A stretch of DNA of 64,000 nt from Bacillota bacterium (GCA_040755295.1 JBFMBK010000003.1:62001-126000); one strand, 5' to 3'. Shown: positions 1 through 9,026, counted from the first letter of the stretch. Notes: generated from the letters alone by a model not told the origin. A program made the numbers and translations.

Positions 1-486
1 TAGAGCCAACCGATATCCTGCCGAACACCGGATTGATGCTGAATACTATTCAGTAGTCAGAACAAAGAAACTAAGATAGTCTTAGTAGATAGTCTATCAT
101 CTACTAACAAGTATCAGGTTTTTCATTCTCGGAAAGGCAGGTCTGGTTTCGTATAATCCGTCTTTTATCGTTAGTATCCAGAGGAGAAAATCGGCTAATA
201 GTAACAATAATTCCGTATAATGACTCACTGAGTGCTGGATGAATTAGGGACCTAAAACTCGTGCCTGAATAGTTACCATTTTTGTTATCTGGTCTTGATA
301 TTTCTGTTTTCTGTTAACTCCGTGCCTCCGTGATGACCCGGCACGCAACTTGCTGATCCTATGACGCGGCGTTCTAAGTCGCATTGCGTAACGATGTAAA
401 GCAGTTTTAACGTACAGTTGAGTGCTGGTGGGTCCGGCTTGTCTGGGTCAGTGACAGGACAAACAGCCGAACCTTAATTGGGGAAG
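1..486. other. Intergenic stretch without recognised gene
   Basis: No convincing coding region is visible before ilvN. A perfect 9-bp inverted repeat lies at 82-90/99-107 (arms TTAGTAGAT and ATCTACTAA, 8-base loop), without a clear U-tract. TTGAGTGCTGG at 418-428 matches repeat ends seen near 1.1 kb and 55.1 kb. The next gene of an ilvN operon would be expected here, but none is seen. Confidence 0.6.
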
Positions 487-978
487 TCAGCCGCTCTTTA
501 CCAAACGCGCTCCCCGATTTAGGGCGACCTTGCCGGTGCGCACCATCTCGAGAATGCCGTGCTCGTTCAATACCGAGCACAGGGCATCGATTTTTTCGCC
601 GTCGCCGGTCATCTCGACCACCATTGTTTCCTTGCCCACGTCGACTATGTGCGCCCTGAAGATCTCAACGATGTCGACGATATCGGAGCGCCGCGAGGGG
701 TCGGCCTTAACTTTGATCAAGGCCAGTTCGCGGTCGATAAGATCTGTTTCGAGGTGCTCCACTTTCAGGATGTCTATAAGCTTGGAAACCTGTTTTACCA
801 CCTGGTCAATAACCCTGTCGTCTCCCTGAACAACAAGCGTTAAACGGGAAACATTAGGTTGCTCCGTGTGGCCGGCGGTAATGCTTTCGATGTTGAACGC
901 CCGGCGGCTCAGAAGCCCTGAGATACGCGCGAGCACCCCTGGTTTGTTAATCGCCAGCACGGCTAAGGTGTGTTTCAT
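487..978 (-). CDS. ilvN: Acetolactate synthase small (regulatory) subunit
   Basis: This is the 163-residue regulatory subunit of acetohydroxyacid synthase, which confers valine feedback on the first common step of branched-chain amino acid synthesis. The N-terminal ACT domain is visible (LAVLAINKPGVLARISGLLS, residues 5-24, then RRAFNIESITAG), followed by the typical C-terminal half. Length is normal for the short IlvN/IlvH class. The ATG follows a purine-rich GGAGGGGGTGG. No ilvB or ilvC lies next to it in the window: upstream is glutamine synthetase, so the catalytic subunit must be elsewhere. Identification is firm; the isolated position is unusual. Confidence 0.95.
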   Translation of the reverse strand: MKHTLAVLAINKPGVLARISGLLSRRAFNIESITAGHTEQPNVSRLTLVVQGDDRVIDQVVKQVSKLIDILKVEHLETDLIDRELALIKVKADPSRRSDIVDIVEIFRAHIVDVGKETMVVEMTGDGEKIDALCSVLNEHGILEMVRTGKVALNRGARLVKSG

Positions 979-1309
979 AATCCGCCACCCCCTCCCTTGA
1001 TAATAGTACTTCTTTCTCAGGGCGCGGCGATGAGCAACGCATTACTGCCAACTTCCAACTTCCCACGTCTCAATTCCCGATTGCCCGGTTCGCCTCCCCC
1101 AGCACTCAAACTTTCCCTGGCAAAAAACAAGTGGTTTTGACGACATTTAACGTTTTTATGAAATTGCTATTATTTAGTTGAATTGAGTGCTCGGTTCCTT
1201 GCACTGCCCAAGCGATCGCCGCGTTCCGTTTATGATACTCTTTTGCATCTAAGTAAACGCATTACCGGTCTACATTTTCATCCTTTGTGAGGCCGCATAC
1301 GGCGCTCGA
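979..1309. other. Intergenic stretch with inverted repeat and simple repeats
   Basis: No gene is seen between the alpha glutamine synthetase and ilvN. It holds a low-complexity stretch of CTTCCAACTTCCCA type (about 1048-1075) and a perfect 9-bp inverted repeat, AGCACTCAA at 1101-1109 and TTGAGTGCT at 1183-1191. The same 9-mer pair, with one change, brackets a shorter segment near 55.1 kb. Confidence 0.5.
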
Positions 1310-2647
1310 TTAAAACTTCGTGAGGTATTCCTCCAGTTCCCAAGGATGAATCATCGTCCGATAGCGGTCCCATTCGATAAGTTTTGCGGTTATAAACCGG
1401 TCGAAAACGTGTTCGCCTAGGGCGTCCCGTATTACAGGGTCCCGTTGCAACTCTTGGACAGCGGCATACAGGTTTCCGGGAAGAGTATCGATGCCGTGGT
1501 CCAGGCGTTCAGCTTCGCTCATTTCGTAAATGTTTTGGTCGCACGGGGGAGGAGGCTCAATCTGCTTTTCGATCCCTTCCAGTCCCGCGTGGAGGCATAC
1601 AGCGAGAGAAAGGTAAGGATTGCACGAAGGATCTGGGCTTCGCAGCTCTATCCTCGTGGACATCCCGCGCTTGGCCGGAACACGGATTAGCGGACTGCGG
1701 TTGCGGCAGGACCATGCGATGTAAACAGGGGCTTCGTACCCCGGAACAAGCCGCTTGTAAGAGTTAACCGTCGGGTTGGCTATAGCGGTAATCGCCTTGA
1801 TGTGTTTCATTATTCCGCCCATGAAGTGGTATGCCTCAGGGCTCAACTGCAGGGGGCCTTCGGGATCAAAAAAGGCGTTTTCCCCGTCTCTTGCAAGTGA
1901 AAGGTTGGTATGCATTCCGGAGCCGTTAATCCCGAAAACCGGTTTGGGCATAAAAGAAGCGTGGAGACCGTGCTTTTGAGCGATCACCCTGACGACGAAC
2001 TTAAAGGTGACTATTTTATCTGCGGTATCCAAAGCGTCGGAGTATTTAAAGTCGATTTCATGCTGTCCGGGAGCAACCTCGTGGTGCGATGCTTCAATCT
2101 CAAAACCCAGTTTTTGCAGAGCTATTATAATGTCACGGCGCGCCTCTTCACCCAGATCAACGGGAGCGAGGTCAAAGTAACCGGCGCGGTCATGGGTGCT
2201 TGTGGTCGGTCGGCCGTCGGAATCAATGTGAAAAAGGAAAAATTCCGCTTCCGGTCCAGCGAACATCGAATAGCCCTGCCGACTGGCGCGCTCAACCGCA
2301 CGGCGCAGTATATAACGCGGGTCGCCCGCGAAGGGTGTGCCGTCAGGGTTGTAGATATCGCAGATTAGCCGGGCCACAGCGCCGTTTTCCGAGGACCTCC
2401 AGGGAAAAACGACAAAAGTCTTCGGATCCGGACGGAGGTACATGTCCGATTCTTCGATCCTTACAAACCCTTCAATAGAAGAACCGTCGAACATTAGTTC
2501 ATTGGCAAGGGCTTTTTCAAGCTGGTCCACGGGAATTGCCACGTTCTTTAAAATACCGAAGATGTCGGTAAATTGAAGGCGTATGAATTTTACGCCCTCA
2601 TCGCGGGCGGCAAGAAGCACATCTTCCGTTAGAACTCTGTCTGTCAC
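1310..2647 (-). CDS. glnA: Glutamine synthetase type I-alpha
   Basis: ATP-dependent conversion of glutamate and ammonia to glutamine in the cytoplasm. About 445 residues from a GTG start; the GTG is chosen because AGGAAGGTGA sits 8 bases upstream, while earlier in-frame codons lack a ribosome site and do not align with the family. Catalytic signatures are intact: [56 protein letters not shown] and [15 protein letters not shown]. The FVRIEESDM stretch carries the arginine associated with feedback control in Bacillus-type GSI-alpha, and the C-terminus [13 protein letters not shown] is typical. The degenerate homologue at 6.8-8.1 kb is its closest relative here by sequence. A candidate ANTAR-type hairpin lies about 100 bases upstream. 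Confidence 0.96.
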   Translation of the reverse strand: MTDRVLTEDVLLAARDEGVKFIRLQFTDIFGILKNVAIPVDQLEKALANELMFDGSSIEGFVRIEESDMYLRPDPKTFVVFPWRSSENGAVARLICDIYNPDGTPFAGDPRYILRRAVERASRQGYSMFAGPEAEFFLFHIDSDGRPTTSTHDRAGYFDLAPVDLGEEARRDIIIALQKLGFEIEASHHEVAPGQHEIDFKYSDALDTADKIVTFKFVVRVIAQKHGLHASFMPKPVFGINGSGMHTNLSLARDGENAFFDPEGPLQLSPEAYHFMGGIMKHIKAITAIANPTVNSYKRLVPGYEAPVYIAWSCRNRSPLIRVPAKRGMSTRIELRSPDPSCNPYLSLAVCLHAGLEGIEKQIEPPPPCDQNIYEMSEAERLDHGIDTLPGNLYAAVQELQRDPVIRDALGEHVFDRFITAKLIEWDRYRTMIHPWELEEYLTKF

Positions 2648-2743
2648 CAAGCATTCACCTTCCTGTGATGAAATAGTAAGCGGATCGTTTCTAAAGGGTT
2701 TGTTGTACCACATGATCTTATAATGATACCATGCCGCACGGCC

Positions 2744-2765
2744 CGGCATACCACGCTGTATGCCG
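2744..2765 (-). promoter_or_regulatory. Candidate ANTAR-type hairpin upstream of alpha-glnA
   Basis: In the transcript direction the stem CGGCATAC/GTATGCCG (8 perfect pairs) closes a six-base loop AGCGTG, with A at position 1 and G at position 4 as in ANTAR targets. No matching second hairpin or intrinsic terminator is visible between it and the gene, so function is uncertain. A second stem (ATCCCAG/CTGGGAT, 2805-2826) lies just upstream with an unrelated 8-base loop. Confidence 0.4.
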
Positions 2766-3105
2766 CACCGGAGCAACTTAATGTTAATGCCGCTTGCCGG
2801 GGGCATCCCAGATTGCTGCCTGGGATAAAGAGCCGCACAGACAAGGATATGGAGTTCGGCGTTTCAATCGTTTTTGAGGCGAACAGTCGAGAAAAATATA
2901 ACATGTGATGAAACCACAACACAATAGCTTTCTTGGAAAGGCCCGCAAAAAGTATGCGTTATTCTTGCGCGGTCTCAACTCGTTTTTCGGCACATCCCGG
3001 TCCGCAGTTGTAAATAAGGGATTTGCAGCTTCTGCAATAAAGGAAAGTAGAGGTTACAGACCTCTACTTATAAATCGAGACTTATTTTGTTTTAGGGAAA
3101 ATCGA

Positions 3106-4521
3106 CTAGATATCGAAGTACAAGGCAAATTCGTACGGGTGCGGACGAAGGCGTATCGCGTCCACTTCCCGCTGGCGCTTGTAATCGATCCAGGTTTGGA
3201 TCAAGTCTTCCGTGAAGACACCGCCCTGAAGCAGGAACCGGTGATCGATCTCGAGAGCATTGAGAGCATCCTCCAAGGAAGCGGGAAGGGCCGGGATGCT
3301 GCCGATTTCCTCGGGCGAAAGCTCGTATATATCTTGTTCGAGAGGTTCACCGGGGTGAATTTTGTTCTTTATCCCGTCGATTCCCGCAAGCAGCATCGCG
3401 GAAAACGCCAGGTAAGGGTTACAGGATGGATCCGGCGGGCGGTACTCGATCCGCTTCGCCTTAGGGCTGCTGGAATACATGGGAATACGCGCGGCGGCGC
3501 TGCGATTGCGTTGCGAGTACGCGAGGTATACCGGCGCTTCGTAGCCTGGCACCAGGCGCTTGAAGGAATTGGTCGTGGGACTGCAGAAAGCGGCCAGCGC
3601 CGGGCCGTGCTTCAGAAGGCCGCCGATGTAATAAAGTGCGTCTTCGCTTAATTGCGCGTAGCCTTTGGCATCATAGAAGACCGGGGCGCCGTTCTTCCAC
3701 AAACTCTGGTGAACATGCATTCCCGAACCGTTGTCCTGAAATATGGGCTTAGGCATGAAGGTAACCGTCTTGCCGTATTTCCGGGCGACGTTTTTGATAA
3801 TGTACTTGAACATAAGCAGTTGATCGGCCATCTGGGTCAATGGAGCGAAGCGCATGTCGATCTCGGCCTGACCGGCGGTGGCTACCTCGTGGTGATGGCA
3901 TTCCACATAGATGCCGCATTTAATCATTATCTGCACCATTTCGCTGCGAATGTCCTGAAAGGTGTCAGTGGGGGGTACGGGGAAATACCCCTCTTTGTAG
4001 CGGGGCTTGTAGCCTAGATTAGGCTTCTCGTTACGGCCGGCGTTCCAGAAACCTTCGGCCGAGTCCACGTAATAATAGCCGGAATACTGATTCTGGTCGA
4101 ATCGTACGTCGTCAAGGATGAAGAACTCCGCTTCGGGACCCCAGAAGCTTTGGTCCGCAATGCCGGTTTCCTGAAGAAAAGTTTCCGCCTTTTTAGCGAT
4201 GAAGCGCGGGTCGCGTTCGTAGTTCTTGCCGGTCAATGGATCGAAAACACTGCAGATAAGACTTAAGGTCGGAGCACTGCAAAAGGGGTCCATGACAGCG
4301 GTTGCGGGATCCGGAAGCAGCAGCATGTCGCTCTCGTGAATGTTTTTAAAGCCCCTGATGCTCGAACCGTCAAATCCGAAACCTTCCTTAAAGCCGTCCT
4401 CGTTCAACTCGTCGACCGGAACGGTAAAGTGCTGCCATAGACCGGGCAGGTCCATAAATTTCAGGTCAACAAACTCAACCTGATGCTTTTTGGCGAATTC
4501 CAAAGCCTCTTTAGAATTCAT
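3106..4521 (-). CDS. glnA: Glutamine synthetase type I-beta
   Basis: A second, intact glutamine synthetase of about 471 residues, longer than the alpha enzyme and of GSI-beta type. The ATG is fixed by AGGAGGTAACGATA directly upstream; an upstream in-frame ATG 15 codons earlier lacks a site. DGSSI is at residues 51-55, GPEAEFF at 128-134, then [49 protein letters not shown] and [15 protein letters not shown]. The DIYELSPEE stretch places a tyrosine where GSI-beta enzymes can be adenylylated; no adenylyltransferase gene is in the window. It has its own ANTAR dual-hairpin leader, so it is probably the nitrogen-responsive enzyme of the pair. Confidence 0.96.
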   Translation of the reverse strand: MNSKEALEFAKKHQVEFVDLKFMDLPGLWQHFTVPVDELNEDGFKEGFGFDGSSIRGFKNIHESDMLLLPDPATAVMDPFCSAPTLSLICSVFDPLTGKNYERDPRFIAKKAETFLQETGIADQSFWGPEAEFFILDDVRFDQNQYSGYYYVDSAEGFWNAGRNEKPNLGYKPRYKEGYFPVPPTDTFQDIRSEMVQIMIKCGIYVECHHHEVATAGQAEIDMRFAPLTQMADQLLMFKYIIKNVARKYGKTVTFMPKPIFQDNGSGMHVHQSLWKNGAPVFYDAKGYAQLSEDALYYIGGLLKHGPALAAFCSPTTNSFKRLVPGYEAPVYLAYSQRNRSAAARIPMYSSSPKAKRIEYRPPDPSCNPYLAFSAMLLAGIDGIKNKIHPGEPLEQDIYELSPEEIGSIPALPASLEDALNALEIDHRFLLQGGVFTEDLIQTWIDYKRQREVDAIRLRPHPYEFALYFDI

Positions 4522-4690
4522 TATCGTTACCTCCTGAATTATAATCCCAGCTTGTTTACTGTTCATGTTGCGTATACGGCAATCCGTTTGCGAAAGCCTG
4601 AACTCTCAAAACCCTTTTTCCGGTGTTACACCTCCTTATAGGCAGGTTGTTCTCAAGAGTGCCTTAGAAATCTTCAATTGATGAAACAAA

Positions 4691-4759
4691 GAAAAAGCCC
4701 CCGCAGTATAAACTGCCAGGGGCATCTTTGCCGCCAGGATAGAGCACCGCTTTGTGCTC
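4691..4759 (-). promoter_or_regulatory. ANTAR dual-hairpin antiterminator leader of beta-glnA
   Basis: Reading the minus strand, hairpin 1 (4742-4759) is GAGCAC/GTGCTC around loop AAAGCG. Hairpin 2 (4721-4732) is GGC/GCC around loop AAAGAT. Both loops have A1 and G4. The 3' arm of hairpin 2 is the start of an intrinsic terminator (stem 4697-4723, GCCCC...GGGGC) followed by five U. Hairpin 2 and the terminator are therefore mutually exclusive, as in NasR/AmiR/EutV targets. The gene starts about 170 bases downstream. Confidence 0.88.
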
Positions 4760-4874
4760 CGACATTATGAGCCGTTTTTTAACTCAGCAGGTCTTGCTGT
4801 AAAAGTAACTTTTAGAATCCCGCTTCGTTCAAGAACGGTTTATTTAAAATCTATGCCGATTTCTGCTTATGCCC

Positions 4875-6446
4875 TTAACCAAGGATCGATTCGACTTCTT
4901 CCGCGTCGACGTCCATTATGTAACGTATGCCGCTTATTTCCGCCGCTTCTTTGGTCAGCGCGGCGATGTCATCGCGATCAATCAAATCGAGACTGAACTT
5001 GCGGGCGCCGCACATAAGCTGCCGCAAGCCCTGAGCCAGACGCTGGAAATAGGTGTATACACCGACGGCGCCTATGGGCAGCCGCTTGATATCTTCGCCC
5101 AGAAGCTTTTTCAGTTCGGTGGCGCCGATGAACACCTGCTCCACGGTATCCCCGTATTTCTGATACTCCGATGAAACCTTGCCCTCGCGCAACGCTTCTC
5201 CCACGGTCTTGCCGACCATGGCCGCCGCCAGCGGCGCCCGCGCCAATCCGACGGCTTTCATGTACGGCGCGCCGATGGCAATCGCCTTGAAAACGTGATC
5301 CTCGAGGCTGAAACCACCGGCCATCGCCACGGGTGGGAGGTACCTGTTCTTTTTCGCGAGCGTGTCCATGTAGTTGGCCAAAAGAGCATGCAGATAAAGC
5401 GTGGGCACGCCCCACTCATTCATCATCCTCCAGGGGCTCATTCCCGTGCCGCCGCCGGCGCCGTCAACCGTAAGCAGATCCAGTTTGGCGTCCGACGCAT
5501 ATTTGATCGCCCGCGCCAGGTCAGCCGGACGGTAGGCGCCGGTTTTCAGGAATATGTACTTAGCTCCCGCCTTCCGAAGGTCTTCGACGCGCTGCATGAA
5601 TGATTCCTGTTCGACCATACCGATGCGGGAATGGCGCTCGAATTCCTTAAACGCGCCCGCCTCGAAAGCCGCCTGGACCGCCGGATCCTCGGGATCGGGG
5701 AGTACGATGTAACCGCGGCTCTTGAGCTGCAGCGCACGTTTTAAGGTGTTAAGCTTGACCTCCCCGCCGATATCCTTGGCGCCCTGACCCCATTTGAGTT
5801 CGACCGCGGTGACGCCGAATTTCTCAATAACCCATTCCTGAACTCCGAGACGGGTGTCTTCGACGTTTGCCTGAACCGCGATAAAACCTTCTTTCCCGGC
5901 CCAATCGGTAAAGGCCTTTATGCGGGTCTCCATGGCCGGTGATTTTACCAACTTACCGTTCTTGATTTCCGCGTTCGGGTCCATAGCGCATACGTTCTCA
6001 CCTACGATGATACCGCACCCGGAGATGGCCGCTCCGGCGGCAAGGTGCGACCAGTTGTTCGCGGCAACGTTGGTCGACCCCATCGCGGCAACTATAAAAG
6101 GCAGGCGCAGTTTCAAGCTCTTATCGGAGGCGACGGCGGTACGCAGATCAACCGCCGGGAAAATGGCTTTATCCGAGTCGGGATCGATACCATGCGCGCC
6201 CACCGCTGTTCCCATGATGCTGAAATGAGAGTAATCCACAGGGTATTTCTTTTGGGATGCGGAGGTCGTCTTACCGAACGGCTGCGGATAAAGAACCTCT
6301 TTACCGCGTATAGCCGAACGTCCTACTTCACAATGCCCGGGACAACCGTCGAGACAGGTCACGCACATTCCGCTCGAAGAACTCTGAGTCTGAGTACGTA
6401 ATTTGGTAAGCGTAGCCGCGGAAGCATTCATGCCAGCACTTAACAT
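4875..6446 (-). CDS. Stand-alone FMN-binding glutamate synthase-like protein
   Basis: A 523-residue protein of the glutamate synthase FMN-domain family (archaeal-type GltB core). The N-terminal 50 residues carry a cysteine cluster (CVTCLDGCPGHC, about residues 28-39). The FMN/flavin barrel follows, with WGQGAKDIGGEVK, LLTVDGAGGGTGMSPWRMMNEWG, and a glycine-rich MAGGFSLEDHVFKAIAIGA segment. There is no glutamine amidotransferase domain and no GXGXG domain. The start ATG has GGAGG 9 bases upstream. It lies between glutamine synthetase genes, so a role in glutamate/glutamine metabolism is likely, but whether it makes glutamate is not shown; a complete split glutamate synthase is encoded separately at 10.3-15.6 kb. 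Confidence 0.85.
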   Translation of the reverse strand: MLSAGMNASAATLTKLRTQTQSSSSGMCVTCLDGCPGHCEVGRSAIRGKEVLYPQPFGKTTSASQKKYPVDYSHFSIMGTAVGAHGIDPDSDKAIFPAVDLRTAVASDKSLKLRLPFIVAAMGSTNVAANNWSHLAAGAAISGCGIIVGENVCAMDPNAEIKNGKLVKSPAMETRIKAFTDWAGKEGFIAVQANVEDTRLGVQEWVIEKFGVTAVELKWGQGAKDIGGEVKLNTLKRALQLKSRGYIVLPDPEDPAVQAAFEAGAFKEFERHSRIGMVEQESFMQRVEDLRKAGAKYIFLKTGAYRPADLARAIKYASDAKLDLLTVDGAGGGTGMSPWRMMNEWGVPTLYLHALLANYMDTLAKKNRYLPPVAMAGGFSLEDHVFKAIAIGAPYMKAVGLARAPLAAAMVGKTVGEALREGKVSSEYQKYGDTVEQVFIGATELKKLLGEDIKRLPIGAVGVYTYFQRLAQGLRQLMCGARKFSLDLIDRDDIAALTKEAAEISGIRYIMDVDAEEVESILG

Positions 6447-6811
6447 TTTCTATCATCCTCCAAAACATTAAAAAGATTAAAATAGGTATCCTCTTTCTTT
6501 AGTTAACAAAAAAATTAACCAAAAACGTTTTTTATTTCCTCGAAACCCACCTCACTTTTAAGTCAAGATTTTGAACGACTTTTATGATACCGGTGCTGTT
6601 TCCGCCTAAGATAGAACGACCTTATTGGTGGCTTGCATCCGGCGGAAGGGTTACTTCGTAATTATCGGATTTCATCAAAACTTCATCCGAAGGTGGGCGA
6701 AGCCCACCCTACCGGATTTGCAGGCGGGAAAGTAAGAATGTTAAAAATGGCAATTTCCGTGCAAAATACCTGTAATATTCGCACCTCCAACCTCCCGCCT
6801 CTCACCTCTAC
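6447..6811. other. Intergenic, stable hairpin and simple repeats
   Basis: No gene is seen. A very stable stem GGTGGGC/GCCCACC with a 3-base loop lies at about 6692-6708 and could end transcription from the gene at 6812-8104, although no U-tract follows. A CCTCCAACCTCCCGCCTC low-complexity stretch abuts the stop codon of that gene. No ANTAR-type leader was found before the FMN protein. Confidence 0.45.
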
Positions 6812-8104
6812 TTAAGGAAGGTAACGCTCGATCTCCCAGGGGTGAATCTCTTCCAAGAAGTCGTTCCATTCCTTTTCCTTACGCTGTAGATAAAGCTTAA
6901 AAGTATATTCGCCCATAGCTTCCCGGACGCATGCATCTGCCTTTAAAGCTTCTAATGCGGCGCCAAGGTGGAGGGGGAGCGTTTCCCCGGTTCCAAGATT
7001 GTTACCGGCAAATGCCGGGCGCTCCGCGGTCCCTGATATGCCCTGCATGCCGGTATCGAGAATCGTAGATATAGCCAGATAGGGGTTGCAGGTGGCGTCG
7101 GGGATCCAGCATTCAAGAATCGGCTCATCTCCGGAGGGCGCGGTGTTGAGCATCGTTGCATGTGTTTCCATCGACAACCCGGCGAGAACCGGACGGCGCG
7201 CATCAGAAGAAAGTCTCTTGTACGACATTACCGAAGGGCAGCATACAGCCGTAAGTGCTCCGGCATGTTCCAAAAGGCCGGCGACAAAACCGTAAGCGGT
7301 GTTGCTGAGTCCCAGGGCGTCGCCATCCCCGGAAAAGACATTCCGGCGGTCTTCCATAAGCGCGAGGTAAAGCGACATTCCCGAACCAGGGTATTCCTTA
7401 AAGGGTTTCGGGATAAATGACGCATAAAGGCCGTGTCGCTGAGCGACTGCGCCTATTACGAACTTAAAGGTGACAATTTTATCCGCCATCGCCGCCGCGT
7501 TGTCTGATTTTAGATAGATACGGTTTTGCCCCGGCGCACCGCCGTGGTGTGAAAAGGCTACTTCAATACCCATTTCATCGAGCGTGTTCACCATGTCGCG
7601 ACGGGCGTTTTCACCCAAATCCAGCGGCGAAAGGTCGCACAAACCGGCGCAATCCTGCGGCTTGAGCAGAGGTTTGCCCCTTTCGTCGACATGAAAAAGG
7701 AAAAAGTCTATCGCCGCCCCTACCGAAAGGCAGGATTCACGGGAATCGCTGTTTGACGTTTTTTCTTCCAAAACTCCACGCGTGCAGCCATCAAAGCGTT
7801 CGCCGGACTTTCTGTAACCGTTGCAGATCATTCTGGCGACAGCGCCGTCGCGCGGACGCCAGGGAAACAAGATAAAGGTGTTGCCGTCGGGATGCAAATA
7901 AACGGTTTCCTGATTCTCCGTCTGACCCGTAAATACGGAACCTTCAACGGAGACCTGATTGGCGAGAACCCTTTCCAATTCCGTCACAGGTACGGCGATG
8001 TTTTTGAAACGTCCGAAGATGTCGGTGAACTGTAACCGAAGAAACCTTACGTGATGTTCCTGTACAAGTTCGCGAATATCGTTACCCTTATACACATATT
8101 TCAC
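6812..8104 (-). CDS. Catalytically dead glutamine synthetase homologue
   Basis: A 430-residue protein clearly related over its whole length to the alpha glutamine synthetase at 1.3-2.6 kb, from the beta-grasp ([20 protein letters not shown]) to the C-terminal IHPWEIERYLP. Key active-site residues are gone. DGSSIEGF is VEGSVFTG (53-60); GPEAEFF is GAAIDFF (129-135); [12 protein letters not shown] is HHGGAPGQNRIY (186-197); GSGMHTN is GSGMSLY (240-246); the ammonium/glutamate loop PGYEAP is SDARRP (300-305); RIELRSPD is ILECWIPD (329-336). The frame is open, and the fold-forming stretches remain, so it is a pseudoenzyme rather than a decayed gene. It lies downstream of ANTAR1 behind an ANTAR-type leader. 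A regulatory or glutamine-sensing role is inference. Confidence 0.9.
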   Translation of the reverse strand: MKYVYKGNDIRELVQEHHVRFLRLQFTDIFGRFKNIAVPVTELERVLANQVSVEGSVFTGQTENQETVYLHPDGNTFILFPWRPRDGAVARMICNGYRKSGERFDGCTRGVLEEKTSNSDSRESCLSVGAAIDFFLFHVDERGKPLLKPQDCAGLCDLSPLDLGENARRDMVNTLDEMGIEVAFSHHGGAPGQNRIYLKSDNAAAMADKIVTFKFVIGAVAQRHGLYASFIPKPFKEYPGSGMSLYLALMEDRRNVFSGDGDALGLSNTAYGFVAGLLEHAGALTAVCCPSVMSYKRLSSDARRPVLAGLSMETHATMLNTAPSGDEPILECWIPDATCNPYLAISTILDTGMQGISGTAERPAFAGNNLGTGETLPLHLGAALEALKADACVREAMGEYTFKLYLQRKEKEWNDFLEEIHPWEIERYLP

Positions 8105-8114
8105 TCCTAACTAC

Positions 8115-8171
8115 AAAAAAATCCCTTCCAAGCTACAGAAAATCTGTAACCTGAAGGGACGTCATTGCCCC
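8115..8171 (-). promoter_or_regulatory. ANTAR-type hairpin/terminator leader of pseudo-glutamine synthetase
   Basis: On the minus strand GGGGC/GTCCC (8156-8171) closes loop AATGAC (A1, G4). Its 3' arm runs into the terminator stem 8122-8159 (TCCCTTC...GGAAGGGA, transcript sense), followed by a seven-base U run. A clean hairpin 1 was not found; the nearest candidate is GAAA/TTTC with loop AAGTT at 8251-8263 just after the ANTAR1 stop, which is weak. The element lies between ANTAR1 and the pseudoenzyme gene, so it could regulate read-through within one transcript. Confidence 0.7.
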
Positions 8172-8273
8172 GGACACTATTACTGCTGAAAAAACCTTAA
8201 TCCACTATCAATATTATAATCGTAAATTCGCCGAAATCAAGTCATCAACCGAAAAACTTTTTCCATATGCGGC

Positions 8274-8855
8274 CTAATTCTTTCCGAGCAACGATATTAT
8301 TTCCTTGGCGACCTTCACCATCGGCAGTCTTTTGTTCATGCTCAGGTTCCTTAGGTAATGATAGGCTTCCTGCTCGGTCATGCCTTTTTTCTCTGCGAGC
8401 AGACCTCTGGCCTGCTCCACCAAACGACGTTCTTTAAGGTTCTTCTGTAATCTGGAATTCTCCTGCTCGAGTGCCGAAAGACGCTGGAAATTGGCGGCGG
8501 CAACCTCAACGGTTACAGCGACAATGACGTCATCCAGCGGCGGCATTAAATAGGCGAGGACCCAACCTTTTTTCGCTTGTTCAATGATTGTTTTTTCTTC
8601 ACGCGAATAAATAATTACCGCCGCAATTCGATGCTCCTCCAGGATGTTAAGCGCTCCGGCGCCTCCGTGGTCGGGCAGGGCGGGATCATAAACCATGACG
8701 TCCGGGTTGACTTCGAACCCGAGCCTCAGTGCGGCGCGTGCTTCTGCGGCAGCGGCTATTACATTGTGTCCGAGCCGCGTAAGAATCTCGCGCAACTGGT
8801 TACGGTCAGAGGTCTCCGCAATCGCAAGAAGCACACGGTAACCGTACATCGGCAC
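8274..8855 (-). CDS. ANTAR-domain response regulator 1 (RNA-binding antiterminator)
   Basis: 193 residues: a receiver-like domain (about 5-120), a coiled linker (about 121-140) and a C-terminal ANTAR domain (RRLVEQARGLLAEKKGMTEQ, then EAYHYLRNLSMNKRLPMVKVA). ANTAR domains bind paired RNA hairpins and prevent termination. The phosphoacceptor-like Asp57 is kept (VMVYDPALP), but the acidic pocket is degraded (AIAETSD) and the conserved lysine before the fifth strand's proline is replaced (LMPP, about 103-106). Normal phosphorylation control is doubtful. No histidine kinase is adjacent. Targets are probably the dual-hairpin leaders across 2.7-25.8 kb; a partner protein may control it, the pseudo-glutamine synthetase being the obvious candidate. 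Confidence 0.93.
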   Translation of the reverse strand: MPMYGYRVLLAIAETSDRNQLREILTRLGHNVIAAAAEARAALRLGFEVNPDVMVYDPALPDHGGAGALNILEEHRIAAVIIYSREEKTIIEQAKKGWVLAYLMPPLDDVIVAVTVEVAAANFQRLSALEQENSRLQKNLKERRLVEQARGLLAEKKGMTEQEAYHYLRNLSMNKRLPMVKVAKEIISLLGKN

Positions 8856-9026
8856 ACACTACCTCTCCGTCATCTATTGTAACATAAAGCTCGAATATGT
8901 GACACAGACGCGGCGCGTACCTTTTCAAAGACTGCTCTTTATGTTATTCTCACCTTTATGAGGCTGCATCCCTCGGGGAGGAAGTCCTTTTTTAAAAAAG
9001 AAAAGAAGCAGGGGCAGGATCGAGTT

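Noticed and set aside
979-1309. T-box leader upstream of ilvN
   Set aside because: No T-box core (such as TGGNACC before a terminator) is visible.
2905-3651. Long plus-strand open frame of 248 codons
   Set aside because: It lies antisense to the beta glutamine synthetase and has no family match; the minus-strand gene explains the region.
4600-4640. AGGAGG on the minus strand in the beta-glnA leader as a leader-peptide site
   Set aside because: Only a 17-codon frame at poor spacing follows; no conserved peptide features.
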